Part shown: piece by piece, positions 49,501 through 61,500 of the stretch
How positions within the stretch are numbered: position 1 is the first letter of the stretch
How the letters are laid out: every line of letters begins with the position of its first letter
Origin: Sipunculus nudus
Lineage: Eukaryota > Annelida > Sipuncula > Golfingiida > Sipunculidae
Length of the DNA: 64,000 nt
Reading direction: 5' to 3'
NCBI GenBank assembly: GCA_026874595.1
Contig: CM049316.1
Coordinates: forward strand, 55,007,676 to 55,071,675
Notes under the pieces: model-generated
The model's input: only the letters and a program-made list of their open reading frames with translations
The model's database searches: none
What the model was told of the DNA's origin: nothing
Position numbers and translations under genes: made by a program

Positions 49501-52500
49501 CCTATTTCAGAGTGAGCACTGCTATAGTTTTCTTCTGCAAAACCTTTTCAACTTCTGTAACATCGCACAAAATTGATCATTAGGAGGCCTTTGTTCAAGT
49601 TTACTTGAATGATTGTTTACAGAATTATTCAACCTTTAACAATGATAGGAACATCTTTTATTATTCTAAACATTTTGATAAAAAAATTCATAATGATTTG
49701 TCAGCTTAAAAAAAGCATTGTAGCCAAAATCTTTCAGGATGTGTAAACAGATTTACCAACAGGCCAAGATGGTGTCTGTATCTATAAATAGCTAGGCAAT
49801 AGTAGGCATACTGCCAACTATTTCAGATTTGGTAACAGGTCAAAGGTCAGCCTGGATCTATTTATAGCTTTGGCAGACTGCCAACTGTATCAGATTAGGC
49901 AACAGGCCAAGAGTTCACTCTGGCAGTAGCTGTATTGGTTCATTCACTTGGGGGCCGGTTGGGGCAACAGCCTTTCTCACCTAAGCCTGGTCAGCCCAGT
50001 GCACCTGACTCAAGAGTAGATGTATTGGCCTGATATTTTGACCTATCCATGCATCTTTGATGGCTTTCATGTACACAAGACTTGTGTCACCACCTTCAGT
50101 GAATTTTGCACAGTTAATGTACTTGCCTATCTCTCAGGAGGGATGTGGTATATCAGCCTGAAATTCTGCATTTTTACACATCAGCTTATACAGCTTCATG
50201 GTACATGTCCATAGATCTTGAATCTCTTCATCTCAACTTGAGACTGGTGGTGCCACCTTCAACTATGGCATCCATCCAAGCATTTGTCATCTGTTTGTCT
50301 TAGTGATTGGTTCAACTTTTTGGGCTGAAATTGTGCATGTCCATATATCTTGTTTACCTCCACTTTTATTCAAGAATTGTGGCACCATCTGCAATCGTTT
50401 TCATGTGACGTCTATTGTTAGTGTGCTTTGATGAAAACTGCCCTTTTCTCAGGAGTGGTTTAATGTATTGGTCTTAAATTTGGCATGTCCATCCATCTTT
50501 GATACATCCATTTTATTCTAAACACTGGTTGCGCCATCTGCAATCATTGTATCCCCAGACAAAGTCGGGGGATACTATGTTTTCATACCAGTCCCGCCGC
50601 CGCTGCCGCCGCATATTAATCTTGTTGGCGCGATAACCCAAAAAATATTTCACGGAACTTTACCAAACTTGATATATGTATAGATATGGGTAAGAGGACG
50701 CGCCTATTTAAAATGAGGTCATGACCTTTACTAGGAGAGTGTCCTTGACCTTGAATATGTCCAATTTTGGGGAAAATCACACAAATTCTGTAATATCTCA
50801 AGAAATCTTGCATGGAATTTATCCCAAAATCAAGTTGATGGAAGATCATGGATAGGGTTGTCATGTTCCAGAAACTGGTGGCGCCACCTATTATTCTTTA
50901 CTTGTTTTCATGCCGTTTAATACCCCCAAAATTGCCGCCTTACAGTACTGTGAGCATTATAAGTCAAAAACTAATGGACAAATTTCTTTTATATTATGCA
51001 TATACATAGGTATGGGTTATGGGATGATGTTTATTTAAATTGGGGTCATGACCTTTCCTATGATAGTGGCCTTGACCTTGAATATTGCCATATATGGTGA
51101 AAATCACACACCTCTTATGATATTTCCAGTGTTGATAGCCATATGGATTTCAAACATGACTTATGTATGGCCCACCACTAAAGTTAGAACCCTATAGGTT
51201 CTAGGGTCATGAGGTCAAAGGTCAAGGTCACTGGACTGGCATTTTAAAAGATACTGTGGATGCATTTAAACCAAACTTTCATCCCAGGTCTTCCATCTTG
51301 AATATATAGCTCACTTGCCAATAGTTGATGATCCATATAAATTTTGGGGTCACAAGGTCAAAGGTCAAGGCCACTGGAGCTATCTGTCCAAAAATTAGTT
51401 TCTGGATGATAATTCCTGCTTTTAATGATGTATTGATTTCAAATTTAACTTAAATATGTCCCATTGAAAAAGCAAAACTCCAATTGATTTTGGGGTCATG
51501 AGGTCAAAGGTCAAGGTCACAGGACACATCTTTAAAAAGATTGTGGATGCATTTTCAGCCAAACATTTCATCTCAGACCTTTCATCTTGCACATATAAGT
51601 CATCTGCCAATAGAGGAAGGCCCCTATCAGTTTTGAGGTCATAAGGTCAAAGGTGAAGGTCACAGGAGCCATCTGTCCAAAAATTAGTTCCTGGATGATA
51701 ATTCCTGATTTTATTGATGCATGGATTTCAAACTTGACTTGTATATGTCCCATTGGAAAAGCAAGACCTGAATTGATTTTGAGGTCAAAGGTCAAAGTCA
51801 CAGGACACATCTTAAAAAAGATGTGGATGCATTTTAAGCCAAACTTTCATCCCAGGTCTTCCATCTTGAATATATAGCTCAGTTGCCAATAGTGGATAAT
51901 CCATATAAATTTTGGGGTCACAAGGTCAAAGGTCAAGGCCAAAGGAGCTATCTGTCCAAAAATTAGTTTCTGGATGATAATTCCTTCTTTTATTGATGTA
52001 TGGATTTCAAACTTGACTTGTATTTGACCCATTGGATAAGCAAGACCCGAATTGATTTTGGGGTCATGAGGTCAAAGGTCAAGGTCACAGGAAACCTCTT
52101 TAAAAAGGTTGTGGATGCATTTTCAGCCAAACATTTCATCTCAGATCTTTCATCTTGCACATATAGTTCACCTGCCAAGAGAGGAAGAACCCTATCAATT
52201 TTGAGGTCAAAGGTGAAGGTCACAGGAGCCACCTGTCAAAAAAAATTAGTTTCTGGATGATAATTCCTGCTTTATTGATGTATAGATTTCAAACTTGACT
52301 TGCATATGTCCCATTGGAAAAGCAAGACCCAAATTAATTTTGGGGTCATGAGGTCAAAGGTCAAGGTCATAGGACACATCTTTAAAAAGATCAAGGTCAC
52401 AGGACCAACATCTTCAACAAGATTGTGGATTGTTAGATGGAAGAAACAATAAATATGCCAAGTGTCAGTATATGCTGCTAAAAATAGGGGTCAGTTCTTA

Positions 52501-55500
52501 AAGGGGGGGGGCCTACTATGTCTGGGGATACTCTGGCACCTGCGGTGCCAAGAAATGTCTAGTTTTTGTGTGGCGTCGATGCTTACATTTGCTTTGGGTG
52601 AAAATTGCTTATATCTCATTAGTGGTAAAATGAATTTGTCTGAAATTTGGCATGTCCATCCATTCTGGAACATTATCTCATACTCATAGACCAGGCAGGT
52701 GTTGCCAACTACCTTCCTGTTTTCATAGAATACATTGGGGCCCTTTCCTCAAGGGATGGTTTGCCGTATTTGCCTGAAATTGTGCATGTTCTTGGATAGC
52801 TTTGTTGTAGACCAGACAGATGGTGCCACCTGCTGGTCCAGTTTTATAGAATATATTGATTCACTTTCTCAGGCATGGATTGGTGTCTTGGCCTGAAATT
52901 TTGCATCAATATCCATTTGTAGATCTGTGTTTGGTAACAATTGCACATAAATGAGGAGTTTAATTTGCACCACTGATGCCACAAATTTGGATTCATGTCA
53001 TGTCAGGAACAATCTGTCTTTCTTTACCCATGCCTCTGTGATTTGGCAGATACATGTAGTCACTTGTTGACTACCCATATTCTTGTTTTAAATATTACTG
53101 CTGGGCGTGCAGTCCTGTGCCGGGTGGCAGGAAAGCCTGTAAAGGGTCACTGTTTTCACATCTAAGTAAAATGATACTATTATAATTCGGCCTTGTTATT
53201 GTATCCGCCAAAACAGAGTTTTGCGGATACTATGTTTTCAGTTGCACACCACCGCGGCTGCGGCCGCCGCGTAGGTGTCCGGAGAACTCCTCCGTAACTG
53301 CTGGGCGGAATTTTACGAAACCCGGGATTATGTTCGGGTCACATGTGAACTGCTGCGCCCCGATTTTGTTTTGACCTCTGACCTTTCCTCTGCGCTCTGC
53401 GTCTGTTTGTGCGTCTGTTTCCACACATAAACCCACATATCTCGGGAACCGTTTGACCGATCAGGAAAATTTTTTTTGCACAAATGTAGCCCTCAGAGAG
53501 CTTTATAACATACACAAAAAATGGTGGCGCCACCTGCAACCATGTTTGCACAGTGTCCATCTGTTCGTCTGCCTTGGTTTAAAATCACTCATATCTCTGC
53601 AGTGACTTGACTAATTCACCTGAAATTTGGCATGCATAAACATCTTGGATAGCTTTTCTGATTTTATGACAGGTGACGCCACCTACATTCAGGTTTACGC
53701 TGCAGACATCCAAGCTCATATCTCGGGAACCGTTTGACCAATCAGGAAATTTTTTTTGCACAAATGTAGCCCTTGGAGAGCTTTATAACATACACATAAA
53801 ATGGTGGCGCCACCTGCAACCATGTTTGCACAGTGTCCATCTGTTCGTCTGCCTTGGGTTATAATCACTCATATCTCTGCAGTGACTTGACTAATTCACC
53901 TGAAATTCGGCATGCGTATACATCCTGGATAGCTTTTCTGATTTTTTGACAGGTGGCGCCACCTACATTCACGTTTACGCTGCAGACATCCAAGCTCATA
54001 TCTCGGGATCCGTTTGACCGATTGGGCCAAAATTTTGCATGTGTATAGATCTCACATAGCTCTTTATCATACACAAAACTGGTGGCGCCACCTGCAGCCA
54101 TTTTTGCACAGCTCCTGTCTGTTTGTCTGCCATGGGATAAAATCACTCATATCTCGGCAGTGGTTTGACATATCTGCCTAAAATTTTGCAGGTTTATACA
54201 TCCCCGACAGCTCTCTTGATTTTATGACAGGTGGCGCCACCTGCATTCTAGTTTATGCAGCAGACATCCAAGCTCATATCTTGGGAACTGTTTGACCGAT
54301 TGGGCCAAAGTTTTGCATGTGTATAGTTCTCACATAGCTCTTTATCATACGCAAAACTGGTGGCATCACCTGCAACCATTTTTGCTCAGCGTCCATCTGT
54401 TTGTCTGCCACGGGCTAAAATCACTCATATACTGTAGTGCTTTGACTTATCTGCCTTAAATTTTGCATATGTATACAACTTGGACGGCTTTCTGGATTTT
54501 GTGGTGGGGGGGGGGGGGGGCAACCTACATACACAATTTGGCTGCAGACATCCATGCTAATATGCAACACTCTATTTCCCCTTGCCACTCAATCCATGCC
54601 TCACTTCACCCGTTCCACTCTGATTTAGGCGGATACACGTAGTCGCTTGTCGACTACCCGTATTCTAGTTCTTTTTGAATTTCTTAAAGTAAATACACCA
54701 GGCTTCATGGACATTACTATGAGGCTTAAGATTAATCGCAACCGTCTCCACCTATTGGCAGCTTCTGAAATTTATGCTCATGGCCTGGTTTGCATTCAAA
54801 GCAGCATGGTTTCGATTGCTCCGTCAAAGAGGGACTGTGAATATTGTGAATTTGAAGCCACTGCAAATAAGAAGGCAACCACATCAATTTTTCATCTGTC
54901 TGTGATTTTTGTGTGGGTTTGTGCTTGTATTTGAAACATATATATCTGTCTGCTTTTAGGAATGTGGCTTGGAGTCAACCTTTGAAGAATTTGTTAAAGC
55001 CATATCAGAAACTAAAACAGGTGAGTTATAATTATCTCAGTTAAATGTACTTTTCATGACAGATATTCAATCTATGCTTCCTTTTCTTCTTCCTCACTCA
55101 TCTGTTACCATTTTACTTAAATTCCTATTGAGTTTTGCTTTGTTAAGTAAGCACCATCTGTGTCTCTTCACATTACTGACTGTTAGAAATTTAAAATGCT
55201 TTATTATTTGTGCATCAAACTTTGTACATCTGTATCAGGAATATAAAAAGAAGTAATTTTTAGCTCAGCTGACTATAAGTCATCTGAGCTATAGTCGTGG
55301 TCCATTGTCCGTCGTCTGTCCGTCCGTCCGTCCGTCCGTCCGTCCGTAGATGTGGCACGTTTTGAAACCGTAAGACCTAGGAATCCAAAATTCGGCATAA
55401 TGTTAGATGTCCCAAAGATCTCCTACCAAGCCGAAAACTGGGTCTTTGCAACTTTGAGAAATTAAGGAAAAACCTCAATTTTTTATTAAAAACCTATTTT

Positions 55501-58500
55501 CACACTTCAGGATTGCCTAATATCAAAACCACTCATCTGTTTTTCCTCATATTTACCATAAATGTTCCTCTATATAGTTCCTATGTACATGCCAGAAATT
55601 ATGTCTGTATTATTTAATTTAAAAAAGTTATGGGCCCAAACAAAATGCATTTTGTAAAAAATCAGGAAAGATATTTGATCACTTAACACAAAAAATGTTA
55701 AAGCTATCGACCTTTTTTCCAGTAATATAACTTTAATTAATCAAAATTAAATTGTATACCCAAAATTAGATGAAAATCTTTTAAATTTTCTAAAATATTA
55801 ATAAAAATAAAAAATTGGTACCTTAAATTTTGCCCAACTTTGACCATGGCACGTTTTTTTCCTGTAAGTACTGTGGATTTAATTTTCACAGCATGTTTTT
55901 GTTAGCATTTCAACTGTTAACACCAAAAATTTGAAACCAGTTGATCAAAAACTGTAGATTTTAATAAGTTTTCAAGCACCATGTAACATATTGTTTACAT
56001 CAAGCTAGTGTTATGCAGTTTGCAAGAGCTCAGCTCCCCAGCTTCAGCTCTTAGTTCCTTAAATTCGGCATACAGTTAGATGTCTCCAAAATCCCCTACC
56101 ATGCCAAGAATTTGGTCACTAGGACTTAATACCTTCGAGATATTAATGAAAAACTTCATTTTTCCATTAAAAACCCATTGTTACACTTCAAGACTGCCTA
56201 ATATCAAAACCACTGATCTGACTTTAATCATAAATAATATACATATTTTTCATTCTCTATGCACATGCCAGAATGATGTCAGTATTGCGTAATTGTTTTA
56301 AGTTATGGGCCCAAACATAATGCACTTTGTAAAAAATCAAGAAATATATTTACTCCCTTAACAAGGGCATTGCTGAAGCTAGAGATTTTTTTGTCAGGGA
56401 TGTAACATTATTTAATCAAGATTCAATTGAATACCCAAAATTAGTTCTGAATTTTTCAAATTTTATAAGTTATTAGTATAAATATAAAATTAGTACCTTA
56501 AATTTTGCCCAACTGTGACCATGGCACGTTTGTGTCCTGTGAGCACTGTTGATATAATTTTCATATCATGCACACATTAGGATTTCAGCTTTTTAGTTTA
56601 GAAAGCTGAAAGAAATTGGCCAAAAATTGTAGCTTTTATTAATGTTTTTTATGAGACCCTGTCAGACTTTGGCTCTCTCCAGCCCCTCTTGAGTCACCTG
56701 TATGTTGACCTTGTTGACCTTTCATCAAATTATGCATGCTTGAGGTGAGGCATACAGGAATCCAGGCAGCTTATGGCCAGCCACAGTAGATCCAGGTGTC
56801 CAACCCAACTCATCTAGTAGTTTTAACCAATAACATAACAATAAACAATAAATTAATAAATTTTTATTAGTTTTTAATAACAAATTAAAGAAAAATAGAA
56901 AAGGAATTTGTTAGTTTATAATAACAGGAAATTAACTTGCAGTTACTGATGATATAAGAATCTTGTATTGATGGGTAGAATGTCACATATTCCAAATAAC
57001 ACCATGCAGTCACCTATGGCATTTTTCAGTTCAATTTTAATGATAAAGAAGTAAATCATATTATTCATTACTAATCATTAGGGATCATATGAAGGAAATT
57101 AATGATAGACAAAGATGCAGTTGATAATATTAATCTAGATTCCTACTGTGTCTAGTGTGTACATTGATGTGAAATTAGTCCAAAATGAATTTTTTACAGT
57201 TATTTTTTAATATAAATAAAAGCCATAAAACCAGGTACTTATGATCATTATTTAAATGTGTGAATTTTGTATATTCTGGATTCTCAACATCATTGGTTGG
57301 TGAAACTGAATAAATACCAGACATGGTGCGAATACTTTGTAATTGTATTTAAATACGAATATGATTATGTACTCCATTATAAAATTTCTTGCATAAAGAA
57401 TAGGAATTCAGGTAAAAATGAAAGTATATGAATACTCGTGCAAATACTTTCAAAATGTATTCATGAATGCATTCATGAATATATTCTTTAATATTATTTC
57501 AATAATCATATCAGTTATATTTCATTTAAAAAAATCATATGATTCTCTTATTATTTTTTATAAAAATTATATTTGGGACAATATTTGTAATTTTTTTTAA
57601 TAAATAGTTAAACTCTTATATTATATGTTCTGCTTATAAGTTATATGGCCAAGTCAAAATCTGTGTGACAGTAGTATCCATTTGTTAATAAAATAAATGA
57701 AATCAATCCTCTTCCCTGTCTCCAAAGGTACTATCAAAATCATACATAAGCTAAACAACAACAACTCATAATACAGCTTATATTTATTACCACACAAAAC
57801 CAGCATGTGCCTCATTTCTAAATAATATTTTTTTATCATATATAACAGCTGAGCGTCGTGACCCATAGGTCCCTTGTTGTAACAGCTATGCGTCTTTTGC
57901 TGATGTAAATGGCTTTTTCTTTTTATCATATAAATGTTTGTATTAATTTTGCTAGTTTTGCATACAATGCAAATCAAAATTGATCTTGCAAAGGAACAGC
58001 GTTCTGTACATTTGTCTGATTGTTGACTATGTGACAGTGTTTGCATTTGACCCATTGGGTAAAACTGGGTTAAAAAATATTTTACCAACCTGTGTTTTTC
58101 CAAAGTTTTACTCAGAATATTACCCAAGCCTTATTTGGATTATCACCCATGACCAAGGATTAGTTTCTTTCTGATTGGTAAGCAGCAGTTATACATACAT
58201 TTTGTAAATAATGGTAGCCAGCCAAGTGATTCTTGCCACATCTTTTCACACTCTTAACTCATGTATCACTATGCAGAGCATAGCCCAGTCTGGGCTTTGG
58301 TATTTATGTTTGCTAAAATGCATAAAATAAAGTAGATTCCACAGGGATGGCATTCTTCTGGGTATTTCTTACCTTCCCAGGAAAGTTATGGAAATTTCCG
58401 GGAAGAAAAGGAAGTTTCTGGGTAGAAAAGGAAGTTAGGGAAGAAACTGTTGACAATTTTCACAAACTCTTATTAAACATACACACACATTTAACAGAGA

Positions 58501-61500
58501 ACCACATAATGTATTACAATTATTCATTATTTACACATTGTTATTTATGATCTATACACTGAATTAGACTGAAATTATATTGAATTTAATTAATTAGATA
58601 AATAGAACTGACAGTATGAGAACAGTATAAAATGACACTATGCCTATGACTGAGACAGATCAGTTCCATCAGTGTTTTGGGATCAGTTTTTTTATCCATG
58701 CCCAAAGCATCTACTCCCAGTAGCTACTGCACATTATTTTTTTTTTTGTCTTGTTGTTGTTACCCAAAATCTATGTTCACTGATTTGTGTTATGTCTGCT
58801 TGATATGATGTCTGCTTGATATGATGTACTAGAAATCAGGTGATTTTAAGTTGTTTCCACATTCCTTTAAATTCCTAGGTATATATGAAAAATATATTAT
58901 TATTAATTAAACCAGTAACATATTAATGAAGCTACTCGCAACCTTAAAGTGTTGATAATCAATCATAGCTTAATGGATTCCCACATGTAAATAATAGAAC
59001 AAAACTTAATTAAAGAAGTTTAAATAGCCTTTGATCCTTAAACTTGATCTTTAAGAATAAAAGTAGCAAGTAATAGATTATTATTAGAAACCTTTAGACA
59101 TTTTGGACTCCCCTCATTTCCTATAGTAGATGTTTCGGGAGAATGAAGTGTAGATATTTTTTTACAGACATTATGGGGAGGCCCCAGTGTTTTGTATTGA
59201 CAGGTTAGATCTTCTTATTACTGGACAAATAAATAAGCAGTATTCTAAACAGTCAGTTTCTCAAACAGTGTATGCTTCTGCTAAACCAAATTAAATCAAA
59301 GTGATTGATCAATTTAATTAAAGTATAATTACTCAGCTTTAGGCTAGCCCTACTGTAAAAACACTCCTGGAGTGTATATCAGGGTTGGCAAGTTTTAGGC
59401 AGGATGGTTTTAACCATAGGTTATAACCTGGTTAAAACTGCCCCGCCTAAAACAGGTTTTAGGCAGGTTTAAGGCACCAAGAGTGCCTAAAACCTATATT
59501 TGTTTTAATTTTTGACATAAAGATCTATAAAACTACCAAACTGGCTGGCGCGACTCAGTCACAAGGCTTTGGGCTGGGCTTCTGGAAGGTTTCAGGTTTT
59601 AGTAATGCATGATTTCCTGTTGGCTGGCATCATGCAGTCTTCAAACAGCCTATATAGGTTTCTTGAGCATGAGACCATGTTTGTGTGGCACATAGTTTAT
59701 TGGCCAAGGTAATTTTATTATCTGGACCCTTAGGGTTTGCTGATGAGTGTCATGCTACCTGGAATGATGTAATAGCCTCCAGAATTCCTCTAGTAAGGCA
59801 GGGCATCAGAGGGGCAGGCCATGCTTGATCAGACCAGTTAATTACTATTTATCAGGGTGATGGGTTCATAAGACCCAATGGTCATAGGTCCTACTGCTGT
59901 GTCCTAGTAGATGTTCATGTGAACTTTCATACATTACTAGGAGGATGCAATCAACACCCTTGCCCTGATAACTGTTCTTGAGTCAAACTTTGTTTGCAGT
60001 CAGGGGCCCTGACCATGACATACAGGTTTCGCAGGCCTTTAGGTTGAACACCGCCCAAAAGTAATTATGAATATTCTGTGGTTGGCAACATATGCACTGC
60101 AATAAATTTTCACATTTTTCAGTTTTATACTAATTATAGTGTTTCATTAGGGTTCCATTTTCACAATCTCATCATAAAGTTAATAGAGCATATCCATCAT
60201 TATAAAGACAATAAGTATGTGCAGAAAATCTTAAAATATGACATGGAATGATTAATAGCTAAGGGAATAAACAAACGTAGAAATTCTTGTTCATTATCAG
60301 ACAATGTAAAAGATATCATATTTTTAGTTTATGGCTAGCATAAAAGACCTGTTATAATTTATAAAATCATTCTTTTGTTTTTTTTCCCCATTTGAAGCTA
60401 CACGCATACAAAACATACATGGTATGTTAGTGAGACTATAGTTTAAAGGACTTTTCATCAGTGTGAATGGAACAACTTTTAAATTTGGAAAACTTTCGCA
60501 TATACCACAAAATTTAATCCCTTGTGATCAAAAAGCCAATCAAAATATCAGGTTATAAGCTTACAGTATGAGCATTCTTTTATTAATTGGCAGTAAAGGA
60601 GGTGGGTTACCTCAGAACATAATTTTGGGATACAAGCTAAAACCTTTCAGAGAACTGTGTTTAAATATGGAAAACCTGAAGTAGTGTTGTAGTCATTTGT
60701 TGCTTTTTTTGTATCATGGTTAAATGTTTAATTTGAATAAAGTGTTCCTCACTTTTAATTTGTTGAGCATATTTCTTTAATGAATTTAGCTGTGTAACAA
60801 TAAAACATAGTTAAATTGCTAGTCATAAGTGAAGGTAAATAAGGTTTTAGGCAGTTAAAGGCAGTTTTAGGCAGGTTATAACCTATTTTAGGCAGTTAAA
60901 GGCAGGTTTTAGGCTCTGCCCTGCCGAAATCAGGTTTTGGGCAGCCTAAAACCCAACCCTGGTGTATATACTCTATTTTAGATTACCTTTAAATTAATAC
61001 ACAACTAAAGAATGTTAAAACTGTACAAACCATATTCCATCCCTTGGATGGTGTTCATCATATTCATTCAACTAAAGATTCCCCACTGAGCACCACAGTC
61101 ACACCCCAGTCACTTTCTCAGACACCCAAAGGGTTTGTTTGCACATCCTTTACATTTTAAAGTTTGTAAAAACAATCCCTCTGATTTGTTCTGACATGAA
61201 AGGCCAAAATATATTTTTGAAAAAGAAAAATGACATGTATGTTGTGACTGTATTACTTCCCTGGGAAGAAATGGTGGGAAGAAAGTATTTCTTCCCTTCC
61301 TTTCCCTCTGGGAAGGTTGTGCCAATCCTGAGATTCCATGTACCAAAAGACATAACTCAGTGCCAGCTCATATCATTTAAGCCCTGTTAAGTCTGTATGG
61401 TGAATCCCTGTCTTTGTTTTACATATCAGAACATCACACTTTATGTGAAGGGCATCATTGCTATGAGAATGCCAACAGAGGTCCCATAGGTAAGCTTGGT

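Noticed and set aside
51422-52260. Several overlapping 60-86-codon frames with repeated [13 protein letters not shown]-type text
   Set aside because: They are translations of the ~144-bp AGGTCA repeat unit, repeating because the unit repeats.
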